DNA from: Mycobacterium simulans
Lineage (GTDB): Bacteria; Actinomycetota; Actinomycetes; Mycobacteriales; Mycobacteriaceae
Length of the DNA stretch: 64,000 bases
Reading direction: 5' to 3'
Assembly (NCBI RefSeq): GCF_900232995.1
Contig: NZ_OCVX01000005.1
Location: 1-64,000 of the forward strand
Positions 1-9,100 of this stretch are shown here, in pieces. The notes beneath the pieces were generated by a model. It saw only the letters and a program-made list of their open reading frames with translations, had not been told where the DNA came from and did not search any database. Position 1 is the first letter of the stretch; every line of letters begins with the position of its first letter. The translations under genes were made by a program, and so were the position numbers.

Positions 1-449
1 GTCCCCAGCCCCACTGCCCCATGACCGCCACCTTCGGCCCCGCGCGCAACCAGAATGTCAACACCTGCATCGGCTGCCTGACGGGCTACCAGGCTGTCGT
101 AAACCTGTGTGACGGTGGCGATTCCGGACTCGTGCGCCTTGGCGACCCATTCCCAGTCGGTACCGAAACTAACCGAAAGCAGCGCGGGCCGCGCCTCCAC
201 CGCGTCCTCGAACAGCCCTGGCTCCTTGCGCATGACCCAGTCCACCAAGCCGATTCCGAACTTGCCGCTGACATGCTGCAACTGCTCCGCGAGCGACGCC
301 CTGGTGGCGGTGCTGCCCATGCCGACCATCCCCAGACCGCCGGCGGCGGTAACCGCAGCGGCCAACCGCCCGCCGGCGACCCCACCCATCGGTGCGTTGA
401 CGATGGGTACCCGCAGGCCGAAGGCCCGCGACCACTCCGTGGATAGCAC
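1..449 (-). CDS. nitronate monooxygenase / 2-nitropropane dioxygenase family, cut by window edge
   Basis: Read on the minus strand from a GTG at 449, the frame gives a flavoprotein N-terminus: a segment reading VPIVNAPMGG close to the start, then GRLAAAVTAAGGLGMVG and, near the window edge, a VTQVYDS strand. This is the FMN-binding TIM-barrel pattern of nitronate monooxygenases (2-nitropropane dioxygenase family), which oxidise alkyl nitronates; some members are enoyl reductases. The start lies 2 nt after the stop of the cupin gene, so the two are probably co-transcribed. Only about 149 residues are present and the C-terminal half lies outside the window. The family is clear; the substrate is not. 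Confidence 0.75.
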   Translation of the reverse strand, partial: MLSTEWSRAFGLRVPIVNAPMGGVAGGRLAAAVTAAGGLGMVGMGSTATRASLAEQLQHVSGKFGIGLVDWVMRKEPGLFEDAVEARPALLSVSFGTDWEWVAKAHESGIATVTQVYDSLVARQAADAGVDILVARGAEGGGHGAVGLG

Positions 450-451
450 CC

Positions 452-796
452 CTAGTGAGCGTCCGGCAGGGATTTCAGCACGGTCAGCATGATCACCGAA
501 TCCTCGACCGCCAGCAAGGAGTGCCGTTGCGGCGGAATCGCGACGTAGTCGCCGGTCTTGCCGTCCCAGGTGTCATCGCCAGCTGTGAGCCGCACGTGGC
601 CTTGCATCACCTGCAGCGTCGCCTCACCCGGGCTGTCGTGTTCGGACAGGTCGTGTCCGCCAAGTAGAGCCAGCACCGTCTGCCGGAGCTCGTGGGTGTG
701 GCCACCGTGGATGGTGTGGGCGGCTCGACCGCTATGCGACTGTTTCGCCTCGGCCAACTTTTCAGAGGCGAGGCTGGTCAGCGAGATGGATTCCAT
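452..796 (-). CDS. small cupin-domain protein
   Basis: A 114-aa protein with a single cupin barrel. Residues about 55-105 read GEATLQVMQGHVRLTAGDDTWDG.. followed by GDYVAIPPQRHSLLAVEDS, matching cupin motifs 1 and 2, including the late His of motif 2. A HGGHTHELRQTVLALLGGHDLSEHD stretch precedes it and is His-rich. Proteins of this type are common in actinobacteria; they bind a metal or small ligand and their substrates are mostly unknown. It is immediately upstream of the nitronate monooxygenase and presumably heads a two-gene operon. Confidence 0.75.
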   Translation of the reverse strand: MESISLTSLASEKLAEAKQSHSGRAAHTIHGGHTHELRQTVLALLGGHDLSEHDSPGEATLQVMQGHVRLTAGDDTWDGKTGDYVAIPPQRHSLLAVEDSVIMLTVLKSLPDAH

Positions 797-910
797 TGGT
801 GGGTCCTTATCAGCCGTTCGGTATCAAGCTTTGGCCATTGAGTAGCAGCAACCGTCATGCTTATCTTCCGACGTAACGCCCGATCATGTCGACGCCAAAG
901 GTGCTGCGGT

Positions 911-3823
911 CTAGCGGCCACCAGTTTGATTTGCGTCCAGCGCGCGCTGCAAGCGGTCGAGCGCCGCGCGCACATCCTCTATGGCTTGCCTCAATTCGTC
1001 GGCCGTTGTTGCATGGCCGGGCGCCGGTAGTGGAGCGGCCGGGGGCGCCGGCGTCGGAGCGGGTGGTGCGGCTTGGGGAGGTGGTTCCCTGGCCGCGTCG
1101 CCGCCGGGCGCGGTGGCGACCCGGCCCGTGCCGGGGCCGAAAACCTGGTCGAGCGCTTCGGCCAGGGTCGGGGCGTAGCCGATCCGGAGCCCGCCCTCGG
1201 CGCGAGGTTCGCGCACACCTACCAGTACCCGCGAAAGTTGCGGGAACGTGGCGCTGTTCGGGTTCGTCGAAATCCGTTCTGTGTACAGCGGTTCCACATA
1301 GAGCACGCCCCCGTCGGCGATTGGCAGCGTCAGCAGGTTGCCGTAATGGATCCGGTTGGACCGCTCCAGCAGCGTCCGTTCGGACGCCACCCTCGTGTCG
1401 GAGATCATCGAGTTCTGTATTTGTTGCGGGCCCTGGGTCAACGTGTCTGTGGGCAGTTGCAGCACAGTGAGTTTGCCGTAGCTTTCTGGATCCGAATGCG
1501 CCGAGATGTAGGCGGACAGGAATTCTCGGTTATAGCCCACCATTGCAGTGGCTAGCCGGAACGACGGCTTTGTCGTCTGCTGGTCGCCGACGAGGACGTA
1601 GAACGGAGGCTGGTTGGGGTTGGTGTCACTGGTCGGGTCGCTCGGCACCGACCAGAATGCATTGGTAGTGAAGAACTCTCGCGGCTCGTTGACGTGATAC
1701 TTGGCGAGCAGCTCGCGCTGAACGCGGAACAGATTCTCGGGATACCGGAAATGGACACGCAGTTCAGCAGGTATCGCTTGTTCCGGTTTCACGCTGCCCG
1801 GAAAGGCACGTATCCATGCCTGCAGGACGGGGTCGTCTCGATCGAACTCGTACAGCGTCACGGTGCCGTCGTAGGCATCGACGGTGGCCTTGACGGAGTT
1901 GCGCGCGTACGACACCTGCTTGCCAGGCGTGAGCGCGCCGGCGGCGGTGGTTACCGGGCCCTCAAGTGAGGCGCGCTGCGCATACGGATAGGTGTCTAGT
2001 GTCGTGTAGGCGTCGACGATCCAGAGGATGCGTCCGTTGACCACGGCCGGATAGGCGTTGGTGTCGGTGGTGAGCCACGGGGCCACCTGCTGCACGCGTT
2101 GCTTGGGGTCGCGGTAGATGATCACCTTCGACTGCGAGCCGATCGCGCGCGAGAAGAGAATGTTGCGCTCGGTGAACTTGGTAGCAAAGACCATGCGGTT
2201 GAACCAGTTTCCGATCGGTACCCCACCGGCGCCGGTGTAGCTGTACTTCGAGGTGTCGGTGTCGTACTCGCGGGGCTCGAACCCGGGTGCACCGCCGACG
2301 ATGGCGTAGTCGGGATCGGATTGTGCGATCACTTCGCCGAAATAGATGCGCGGCTGATCGACCGGGATGATTTGTCTACCCGAGCTCCGCGACGCGATAT
2401 CGCTGACTGTGTAAAGGGGGTAACCACTGTTGCTTTCGGAGGCTTGGGCGGCCTCGCGCACCGCGGCATTCACCCGGTTGGCCGGAGCGGCAACGAAACC
2501 GTTGCCATGGGTGTAAACGGTGTGCCGGTTGATCCAGTCCCGTTGATTCCCGGTGAGGCTGTCCGGGGACAGCTCCCGAACGCCGACTATGTAGTCCTGC
2601 AGCTCGCCGTCGATGCGATACCGATCGAGGTCGAGTTGCGCAGGGAAGCTGTAGAAGTTCTTGAGCTGCTGCTGTTGGGTGAAGGTTCGCGAGAGGACAG
2701 TCGGATCCAGCAGCCGCACATTGGCGATGGTTGTGCGGTCCACCGGAACGTCGGGAGGAGCTTTCGTGCCGATGCCCGGATAGTCCCGATATTCGACCCA
2801 GTCGCCGCCGATCCGGAACGCCTGACGGGTCGCATCGATGTTGCGTTGGATATACGGGCGCTCGACATCGGCGGCATTCGGCCGCACCGAGAACTGCTCC
2901 ATCAGCAGTGGCCATACGCCGCCGACGAATATTGAGGACAGCAGCAGCAGTGCGGCGGCAATCGCGGGGACACGCAAGTCTCGCAAGAAGATCACCGCGA
3001 AAAAGGACACCGCACACAGCACCGCGATCGCTAGCAGGACGAGCTTGGCCGGCAGCTCGGCGTGAATGTCGGTATAGCCGGCGCCGCGGAACGTGGGTTC
3101 CTTACGGTTACCCGACAGCAACTGATAGCGGTCGAACCAGTATGCAATCGCCTTGAGCAGGATGAAGCTGCCGGCCAGCACCGAAAGCTGAACACGTGCG
3201 GGCCATGTCAGCATGCCCTTGCCGGTCCTCAGGCGTACACCGCCGAACACGTAATGCGTGACCAAGTTCGCCACAAGGGCCAGACCCACGGCCACAAAGA
3301 GCCAATTCAGAATGCTCCGGTAGAAGGGCACATCAAAGACGAAGAACGCAATGTCATGGCCGAATTCGGGATCTTCGATGCCGAAGCGCCCGCCGTGAAG
3401 GAACAGCAGAACCTTTGCCCAGTCCAACTGAGCAATAAGACCGCACGGCGCGCCGACAGCGAGGGCAATGCCAAACCCGAACAGCCGCGGCCGGCGCATC
3501 ACCTCGTTCCGAAACGGCACCATCGGGTCTTTCTGCTGGTCTGCGGGCAGGAAAACCGGCCGGGAGCGATAGGCAAGCAGCATGGCCACAAAAAGAGGAC
3601 CGCCCACGATGAGCGCCACCGCAACGAAGATCGCCACTCGGGTGGACAGCACAGTCACCCAGACTCTGCGGAACCCGACCTCGCCGAACCACAACCAGTT
3701 GATGTATGCGTCCAGCAGCCTCGGCCCGATGAGCACCACCACGGCGAGTGCGGCTCCGGCGATCAGCAGGACACGGGCACGTCTCGGTATCGTCGCGGGT
3801 CGCCCGGGTGAAGGTTTGCCCAT
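911..3823 (-). CDS. UPF0182 family large membrane protein
   Basis: A 970-aa protein of the UPF0182 family, the same length class as M. tuberculosis Rv0064 and Rv3193c (about 980-990 aa). The N-terminal ~300 residues hold about seven hydrophobic helices and the family hallmark YINWLWFGEVGFRRVW at roughly residues 35-50. The remaining ~650 residues are a predicted extracytoplasmic region, ending in a Pro/Ala-rich linker (about 895-935) and a short C-terminal helix. Function is unknown. It starts 17 nt after the SPFH gene stops, with a purine-rich GAGAAAG just ahead of the ATG, so it is probably the third gene of the NfeD-SPFH operon. Confidence 0.9.
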   Translation of the reverse strand: MGKPSPGRPATIPRRARVLLIAGAALAVVVLIGPRLLDAYINWLWFGEVGFRRVWVTVLSTRVAIFVAVALIVGGPLFVAMLLAYRSRPVFLPADQQKDPMVPFRNEVMRRPRLFGFGIALAVGAPCGLIAQLDWAKVLLFLHGGRFGIEDPEFGHDIAFFVFDVPFYRSILNWLFVAVGLALVANLVTHYVFGGVRLRTGKGMLTWPARVQLSVLAGSFILLKAIAYWFDRYQLLSGNRKEPTFRGAGYTDIHAELPAKLVLLAIAVLCAVSFFAVIFLRDLRVPAIAAALLLLSSIFVGGVWPLLMEQFSVRPNAADVERPYIQRNIDATRQAFRIGGDWVEYRDYPGIGTKAPPDVPVDRTTIANVRLLDPTVLSRTFTQQQQLKNFYSFPAQLDLDRYRIDGELQDYIVGVRELSPDSLTGNQRDWINRHTVYTHGNGFVAAPANRVNAAVREAAQASESNSGYPLYTVSDIASRSSGRQIIPVDQPRIYFGEVIAQSDPDYAIVGGAPGFEPREYDTDTSKYSYTGAGGVPIGNWFNRMVFATKFTERNILFSRAIGSQSKVIIYRDPKQRVQQVAPWLTTDTNAYPAVVNGRILWIVDAYTTLDTYPYAQRASLEGPVTTAAGALTPGKQVSYARNSVKATVDAYDGTVTLYEFDRDDPVLQAWIRAFPGSVKPEQAIPAELRVHFRYPENLFRVQRELLAKYHVNEPREFFTTNAFWSVPSDPTSDTNPNQPPFYVLVGDQQTTKPSFRLATAMVGYNREFLSAYISAHSDPESYGKLTVLQLPTDTLTQGPQQIQNSMISDTRVASERTLLERSNRIHYGNLLTLPIADGGVLYVEPLYTERISTNPNSATFPQLSRVLVGVREPRAEGGLRIGYAPTLAEALDQVFGPGTGRVATAPGGDAAREPPPQAAPPAPTPAPPAAPLPAPGHATTADELRQAIEDVRAALDRLQRALDANQTGGR

Positions 3824-3840
3824 CTTTCTCAGCCTGCCCT

Positions 3841-4869
3841 TTACGGACGCGACGGTGACGCTGTCCGGTAACGGTGGGCATCGGCGGCGTCTTCGCGTGC
3901 TTCGGTGGCGGCCTGTGCCGCCTGAGCCGTGTCGGCGGCGGCGCGCGCTGCCAAGTCTTCGGAGGTGTCTTCGCGGGTAGCCGATGACTTGGGCAACGCC
4001 TGCGTGAATGCGCGAGACACCTCATGCAGCGCCGATGTGACCTCGCTCGGGATCACCCAGAATGTGCTTCCGGCCCCCTGAGCCAGTTGCGGCAGCATTT
4101 GGAGATATTGGTAGGCAAGGAGTTTCGGGTCTGGATCGTTGCGGTGCACGGACTGAAACACCTCGTCGATGGCGCGGGCCTGACCCTCGGCCCGGACGAT
4201 CTGCGCGGTCCGGTTACCCTCGGCGCGCAAAACGGCGGCCTGCTTGTCGCCTTCGGCGGTGAGGATCTGAGACTGGCGTTGCCCTTCGGCGCCCAGGATT
4301 ACGGCGCGCTTGTCGCGCTCGGCCCGCATCTGTTTCTCCATCGCATCCTTGATGGTCTGCGGCGGGTCAATGGCCTTGATCTCGACGCGGTTTACCCGTA
4401 GTCCCCACTTGCCGGTTGCCTCATCGAGCACACCCCTGAGTTGGCTGTTGATGGTGTCGCGGGAGGTGAGCGTGCGCTCCAGGTCCATCGATCCGACGAC
4501 ATTGCGCAATGTGGTGACCGTGAGCTGTTCGACGGCCTGCAAGTAGTTGGCAATCTCGTAAGCGGCTGCTCGCGCGTCGGTGACTTGGAAATAGATCACG
4601 GTATCGATCTCGACGACCAGATTGTCCTCGGTGATCACCGGTTGTGGCCGAAACGAGACCACTTGTTCCCGTAGGTCAATCTTCGGATAGACGCGGTCGA
4701 TATACGGAATGACGAAGTTGAGGCCCGGCTTCAAGGTGCGGTGGTAGCGACCGAGCCGTTCGACGTTGCGGGCGCGGGCCTGGGGCACGATACGCACAGT
4801 CCGCAAGACGGTGAACGCGGCGAACAGTGCGACGACCAGTCCGGCGATTACAGATACTGACGTTGCCAT
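3841..4869 (-). CDS. SPFH/Band 7 (stomatin-like) membrane protein
   Basis: A 342-aa protein with one N-terminal membrane helix (about residues 5-25), then an SPFH/Band 7 domain starting VPQARARNVERLGRYHRTLKPGLNFVIPYID and containing the PQ.VITEDNLVVEIDTVIYFQVTD core. A long charged helix with AEGDKQA / AEGNRTAQ repeats follows, as in stomatin/QmcA proteins, and the tail is Ala-rich. It matches M. tuberculosis Rv1488 in architecture and in its position behind an NfeD gene. Such proteins oligomerise in membrane microdomains and are thought to scaffold membrane proteases. The ATG follows the NfeD stop by 3 nt. Confidence 0.9.
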   Translation of the reverse strand: MATSVSVIAGLVVALFAAFTVLRTVRIVPQARARNVERLGRYHRTLKPGLNFVIPYIDRVYPKIDLREQVVSFRPQPVITEDNLVVEIDTVIYFQVTDARAAAYEIANYLQAVEQLTVTTLRNVVGSMDLERTLTSRDTINSQLRGVLDEATGKWGLRVNRVEIKAIDPPQTIKDAMEKQMRAERDKRAVILGAEGQRQSQILTAEGDKQAAVLRAEGNRTAQIVRAEGQARAIDEVFQSVHRNDPDPKLLAYQYLQMLPQLAQGAGSTFWVIPSEVTSALHEVSRAFTQALPKSSATREDTSEDLAARAAADTAQAAQAATEAREDAADAHRYRTASPSRP

Positions 4870-4872
4870 GGG

Positions 4873-5304
4873 TTACTCCCGGGGATAGACGAGTGCGGTA
4901 GTGCCGCTGATCTCCAGCACGTCCACGGTTGCTCCGGCGGGTATGACGAGGTTTTCGTCGTACGAGCGCGCCGTCCATTCCTCACCGTTGATACGCACCC
5001 TGCCGCTCAGCCCTGACACCTCGGAGAGGACATAGGCGTGTCTTCCGATCAATGCGTCAATGCCAAAACGCTGGCCCTGGGCCCGGAACATGTGCCGACG
5101 GACGACGGGACGGATCAGCACTATCCCGAGGGCGGCGGTAACCGTGAACGCCAGGAGTTGGACAGGACCGTTCAATCCGAGTGCGGCGAAGCCCGCGGTG
5201 ATCAGTGCGGCGACCCCGAGTATTCCGACCGCGGCAGTGAGGGTGAACATCTCGACCACCAGCAACCCCACGGCGATGATCAACCAGATCAACCATGCAT
5301 CCAT
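4873..5304 (-). CDS. NfeD-like membrane protein
   Basis: A 143-aa protein with two to three hydrophobic segments (about residues 5-75), then a short C-terminal beta-barrel (OB-like) domain with GRHAYVLSEVSGLSGRVRINGEEWTARS. This is the short NfeD class (compare Rv1487, 144 aa), which pairs with SPFH proteins. It is the first gene of the NfeD-SPFH-UPF0182 operon. The exact role is unknown; in other bacteria NfeD and SPFH proteins act together in membrane organisation. Confidence 0.88.
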   Translation of the reverse strand: MDAWLIWLIIAVGLLVVEMFTLTAAVGILGVAALITAGFAALGLNGPVQLLAFTVTAALGIVLIRPVVRRHMFRAQGQRFGIDALIGRHAYVLSEVSGLSGRVRINGEEWTARSYDENLVIPAGATVDVLEISGTTALVYPRE

Positions 5305-5403
5305 GCGGTGCCCCCCCAGACCGGTCGACGGATGCGCGACAAAACCCGTCTGCTTACTCCATCGTGTGCGGAAAACCAGCCTCTTGCAACAAGGCCCCGG
5401 GCA

Positions 5404-5829
5404 TCACGCGGTTAGCAAAAATACCCCCGCCACGACCAACGCGATTACCTTGACCGACTCGAGGCCGACGTAGGCGTAGTGGCCCCGGGAACGGGGCGCA
5501 TCCAGCCCGGCGAGCACCTGGTCGGAACGACGGGTCAAGCTGGGCCGCACCACGATCAGCTGGACGGCCAGCGCGGCCAACGCAACGGCAAACGCGACGA
5601 CGATCCGTACCGGTGTTGGTCCGGCCGCCGCGATCGCCAGGATGACAAGCGCGAAGCAGACCTCAATGGTGTTGAGCGCGCGGAAGACCAAGCGGCCGAT
5701 GCCGAGTCCGATCTGCAGGGTCACGTTGGGCGCCCGGAACTTCAGGGGGGCCTCCAGGAACGAGATGGCCAGCACCATGCCCAGCCAGACGAAGGTGACG
5801 GCGACCTCGATCGCCTGTCCGGTGCTCAT
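5404..5829 (-). CDS. four-helix integral membrane protein
   Basis: A 141-aa, strongly hydrophobic protein with about four membrane helices (around residues 5-25, 45-65, 70-90 and 120-140). The family is not recognised with confidence. I start it at the ATG at 5829, which overlaps the stop of the upstream regulator as ATGA; a start 12 codons earlier would lie inside the regulator. Translational coupling suggests a function tied to the signal sensed by that regulator. Confidence 0.75.
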   Translation of the reverse strand: MSTGQAIEVAVTFVWLGMVLAISFLEAPLKFRAPNVTLQIGLGIGRLVFRALNTIEVCFALVILAIAAAGPTPVRIVVAFAVALAALAVQLIVVRPSLTRRSDQVLAGLDAPRSRGHYAYVGLESVKVIALVVAGVFLLTA

Positions 5830-6491
5830 GTGGCGGCCCCCCCGGGCCGCAGATGCGCCAGACAAAGGTCCGGCTCGACGAACGCCTCAAGCCGCTCGAC
5901 CGCCACCGGCGCCGCCCAGGTTTCCAGGGCACCTTTCATGAGTCCGAGGTGGATCGGGCATACGACGTTGGCTCGGGCTTCGGCGAGTTCGAGGAAAGGG
6001 CAGTGTCTCAGACCCACCGTATTCTTGCCGCCGGACGTTCGCCGCTCCGGGGCGAACCCCAGCTCGTCGAGCACCTCGACCAAGTGCTCGATCGACTCCT
6101 CAGCACCGCCGGCACCTGCCGGAGGTTCCAGCGTTTGACCCCACGTCCGGCCTGCGGCCAAGGCCTTGGCGCTTGGATCATGTTGAGCGGCAAGGTCGAT
6201 CGTAAGGATCTCGGCGAGCATCCGGTAATGTCGCGGCCCGCCGTCGTCCATCCGCCGAACCGCCCGGAACATCAGCGCTGGACGCCCCGGCCCCCGATGC
6301 CCGGGCTCAACCCGCTCTATGTACCCGTCGGCGACCAGGTGCTCGAGGTGAAAACGGACAGTATTGGGATGCACGCCCAGCTGGTTGGCGATCGCGACGA
6401 TGCTCATCGGCGCGCGCGAGCCCCGCAGCACGCGCAGCACCGCACGACGTCGACCCCGGGATTCTTTATGCGACCTGGCCGTATTGCTCAC
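5826..6491 (-). CDS. winged-helix transcriptional regulator with Cys cluster (SufR/ArsR-like)
   Basis: About 221 aa. Residues roughly 20-75 form a winged helix (MSIVAIANQLGVHPNTVRFHLEHLVADGYIERVEP) typical of ArsR/SufR-like repressors. The C-terminal half has spaced cysteines: HCPFLELAEARANVVCPIH and, later, EPDLCLAH. That resembles the Cys pattern of SufR-type Fe-S sensing repressors, although the exact spacing differs. The start chosen is the GTG at 6491, 11 nt behind a strong AGGAGG; an in-frame ATG at 6575 is possible but lacks a comparable ribosome site. It is co-transcribed with the membrane protein at 5404-5829. Confidence 0.75.
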   Translation of the reverse strand: MSNTARSHKESRGRRRAVLRVLRGSRAPMSIVAIANQLGVHPNTVRFHLEHLVADGYIERVEPGHRGPGRPALMFRAVRRMDDGGPRHYRMLAEILTIDLAAQHDPSAKALAAGRTWGQTLEPPAGAGGAEESIEHLVEVLDELGFAPERRTSGGKNTVGLRHCPFLELAEARANVVCPIHLGLMKGALETWAAPVAVERLEAFVEPDLCLAHLRPGGAAT

Positions 6492-6620
6492 CGTGACACT
6501 CACCTCCTGGAAATTCGCCCGCTTTCGGCGGGTCGGTCCAGCGCGTCGGCACCCGGCTTCGGCGAGGTACGTCACGCGCTAGAGTTTATACAAGAGCTTT
6601 TGTAAAAATTGGGTAGGCGC

Positions 6621-6660
6621 TTGAACGGGCTTGAAAAGGCTTAAACGGGCTTGCGAGGGC
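6621..6660. repeat. four phased 10-bp repeats upstream of methyltransferase gene
   Basis: Four consecutive decamers follow the pattern TTgaacGGGC, one helical turn apart, in the region between the divergent regulator (start 6491) and methyltransferase (start 6728) genes. A fifth, degenerate unit follows at 6661-6670. The strict 10-bp phasing would put all copies on the same face of the DNA. No protein is assigned to it. Confidence 0.6.
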
Positions 6661-6727
6661 TTGGAAAGTGCGGAAGGGCAAAGCCCATGGCCGACAACGA
6701 ACTTGACCTCCGACGGCACGACGTCTG

Positions 6728-7552
6728 ATGTCCGGCCAGCGACCCGATTCCGAACGGCCCCTCCCCCTGTCGAATCGAACCGACGACAACGTCCAGGGGC
6801 ACTGGCTGTTGGCGCGCCTGGGCAAACGCGTACTTCGCCCCGGTGGTGTCGAACTCACCCGCACCTTGCTGGCCCGCGCCGACGTGAGCGGCGCGGACGT
6901 GCTCGAACTGGCCCCCGGCCTGGGCCGGACCGCCGCCGAGATCGTCGCCCGGCACCCACGGTCCTACGTCGGCGCGGAAAGCGATCCCGACGCGGCCAAG
7001 GTGGTCCGCGGCGTTCTCGGCGGCGACCGTGACGGCCACATCGAAGTCCGCGTCACCGATGCGGCCGATACCGGATTGCCCGACGCCAGCTCCGATGTCG
7101 TCATCGGCGAGGCGATGCTGAGCATGCAGAGCGATACCGCCAAGCACGCCATTGTCGCCGAGGCCGCCCGGGTGTTGAGGCCACGTGGTCGCTACGCGAT
7201 TCACGAACTCGCCTTAACGCCCGACGATGTCGCAGCGGACATCAGCGCTGATGTCCGGCAGTCACTTGCCCGTGCGATTAAGGTCAACGCCCGTCCGCTG
7301 ACCATCGCCGAGTGGTCGCAACTCTTGACCGGCCATGGATTGGTCGTCGAGCACGTTGCGACCGCGCCGATGGCACTGCTGCAGCCACGGCGAGTCATTG
7401 CCGACGAAGGCCTCGTCGGTGCACTGCGATTCGCCAAGAACGTGCTCACCAATCCTGACGCCCGCAAGCGAATTCTGTTGATGCGCCGTACATTTCGCCG
7501 GAACCGTGAGCGGCTAACCGCGGTTGCCATCATCGCTTACAAACCAGCTTGA
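6728..7552 (+). CDS. SAM-dependent methyltransferase (class I)
   Basis: A 274-aa class I methyltransferase. Motif I is VLELAPGLGRTAAEI (about residues 57-71), followed by the acidic strand YVGAESDPDA, and the post-motif stretch LPDASSDVVIGEAMLSMQ and RVLRPRGRYAIHEL complete the Rossmann pattern of ubiE/erg6-type enzymes. The C-terminus is basic. The substrate cannot be read from the sequence. It is transcribed divergently from the HTH regulator, and its 3' end lies 5 nt from the end of the convergent esx gene. Confidence 0.85.
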   Translation: MSGQRPDSERPLPLSNRTDDNVQGHWLLARLGKRVLRPGGVELTRTLLARADVSGADVLELAPGLGRTAAEIVARHPRSYVGAESDPDAAKVVRGVLGGDRDGHIEVRVTDAADTGLPDASSDVVIGEAMLSMQSDTAKHAIVAEAARVLRPRGRYAIHELALTPDDVAADISADVRQSLARAIKVNARPLTIAEWSQLLTGHGLVVEHVATAPMALLQPRRVIADEGLVGALRFAKNVLTNPDARKRILLMRRTFRRNRERLTAVAIIAYKPA

Positions 7553-7557
7553 CGGCG

Positions 7558-7839
7558 TCAGGCCCAGCTGGAGCCGACGGCGCTGTCGGTTCCAGCCATG
7601 TTGCTGCCGGCGGCCTGGACCTTCTGACCATGAGCGAAGGCCTGCTCATAGATCAGCTGAAAGTTGCGACCTAGGTCGGTGACGAACGCCGTGTACCCCG
7701 CCGAACCGGCACCGCCCCAAAAGTCCGCCGCGGCAACCGCATCGCGCACAATGGCTTGGTGCTTGGCCTCCAGCGACGCGGTCTGGGCACGGATGGTGCC
7801 GCCGTGGGCCTCGATGTCAGCGAACTGGTAGTTGATCAA
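7558..7839 (-). CDS. WXG100 Esx protein, EsxN/EsxI (QILSS/Mtb9.9-like) type
   Basis: About 93 aa, matching the EsxI/EsxN group of ESAT-6-like proteins: INYQFADIEAHGGTIRAQ, the central FWGGAG (the WXG turn), and LGRNFQLIYEQAFAHGQKVQAAG with the end SAVGSSWA. These are secreted as heterodimers by ESX-5-type systems. I choose the TTG at 7839, six nt after AAGGAG; this gives MINYQF, close to the MTINYQF of the family, whereas the ATG two codons upstream abuts the ribosome site. Its usual EsxM-like partner is not seen here; upstream is a PPE gene. Confidence 0.88.
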   Translation of the reverse strand: MINYQFADIEAHGGTIRAQTASLEAKHQAIVRDAVAAADFWGGAGSAGYTAFVTDLGRNFQLIYEQAFAHGQKVQAAGSNMAGTDSAVGSSWA

Positions 7840-7899
7840 TTGCATCTCCTTTCTCCGCGGGTCTCCGCGGGCGTATAGGCCGGTTCGAGTGAGCGGTTT

Positions 7900-9072
7900 T
7901 CAGCCCGCCGCCGGAGGCCGGGACATCACCGACGGGCGGAATCCGTATTGCGGAACACTGCGCCCGCCAAACTGTCCGACCATGCCGCCCAACGGGGCCA
8001 TGGGCAACCCATTCAAGACTGGTTCGGCCGGCGCCGCGGCGATGGCGCTGGTGCCCATGGCCGCCGCGACCGGGCTGGTCAGTGGAGTCGCCGCAGTCCA
8101 GCTTCCCGGCACCGACAACGCCCCCAGCGGTAGGGAGCGCCCGAGGCTCGCGGACACGCTTGACGCCGCGGAGCCGGCCCCGCCGGCGCCTAAGCCGGCT
8201 GCACCCAACCCACCGGTCAGTGCCGACCCCACCCCGCTGGCCAGCGCCGCAACCTCGCCCTGCACCGCCTGGGCCACTGGAGCGAGACCTTTCATGAACG
8301 ACGTGACGGCGGTAACCGCACTCGTGCTGTTCGCGAGTGACGTCACCGTCGGCATAAAAGGTGCGATGTACTTCGTGTAGAGCTGAACAAGGTCGTCGAG
8401 CATTGAGTTCGCGACGGGTGCGGCGAGCTTCTGCAAGGCGCCAGGCACCGCGGTGGTCAGATTCGACAGCGCGTCGCGCACACCGGTATCGGCGGATCGT
8501 GCGGCGGTGATGCCCAGCGCGGCGGCCTGTCTCGCCAACCCGGCCAGGTCGGCCATGTGCGCCGGCTCCTCGAAATCGGTCAACTCGGCCGCCGCGGCCG
8601 AGGCAACCGCGTAGCCATACATCGCGGTCGCATCTTGCGCCCACATCTCGGAGTAGAGCGCCTCAGTCGCCGCGATCGCCGACGCGTTTTGTCCCAAAAA
8701 GTTCGTAGCCACCAAGGCCGTCAACCGTGTCCGGTTGGCCGCGATCAGCGGCGGGGGCACCGTCATGGCAAACGCTGTCGCGTGCGCGGCCGCGGCCGCG
8801 GCGGCCTGGCTGGCCGCCAGCTCGGCGTTCGCGGCACTGCTTTGCAGCCACGCCACATATGGCGTGACGGCCGCCACCAGGGCCACCGACGTGGGGCCCA
8901 GCCACGGACCACTGGTCAGTGTGGAAATGACCGAGTGGTAAGACACCGCGGTCGAGCGCAAGTCCGCGGCCAGCCCACCCCAGGCCTCCGCGGCCTCCAA
9001 GAACGAACCCGCCCCCGGGCCGGCATACATCCGCCCGGAGTTGATCTCTGGCGGCAGGAGTCCGTAGTCCAT
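7900..9072 (-). CDS. PPE family protein, SVP subgroup
   Basis: A 390-aa PPE protein. The N-terminal ~180 residues are the conserved PPE helical domain (MDYGLLPPEINSGRMYAGPGAGS and the WxG-type FLEAAEAWGGLA). The C-terminal part is Ala/Gly-rich and contains the GALSVPGSWT box that defines the PPE-SVP subgroup. Such proteins are exported by ESX systems as PE-PPE pairs. The gene directly upstream encodes a truncated PE, so a normal partner is missing locally. An EsxN-like gene follows 60 nt downstream. Confidence 0.93.
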   Translation of the reverse strand: MDYGLLPPEINSGRMYAGPGAGSFLEAAEAWGGLAADLRSTAVSYHSVISTLTSGPWLGPTSVALVAAVTPYVAWLQSSAANAELAASQAAAAAAAHATAFAMTVPPPLIAANRTRLTALVATNFLGQNASAIAATEALYSEMWAQDATAMYGYAVASAAAAELTDFEEPAHMADLAGLARQAAALGITAARSADTGVRDALSNLTTAVPGALQKLAAPVANSMLDDLVQLYTKYIAPFMPTVTSLANSTSAVTAVTSFMKGLAPVAQAVQGEVAALASGVGSALTGGLGAAGLGAGGAGSAASSVSASLGRSLPLGALSVPGSWTAATPLTSPVAAAMGTSAIAAAPAEPVLNGLPMAPLGGMVGQFGGRSVPQYGFRPSVMSRPPAAG

Positions 9073-9100
9073 CGTTGCTACCCCTTGTCCCGGGGGCCGC

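Noticed and set aside
778..975. 65-codon minus frame between cupin and UPF0182 genes
   Set aside because: Overlaps the cupin start, Arg/Trp-rich, no ribosome site. Treated as intergenic.
2099..3811. Long open frames on the plus strand opposite the UPF0182 gene
   Set aside because: High GC third positions create antisense frames. They have no domains or ribosome sites, and the minus-strand protein matches a known family along its full length.
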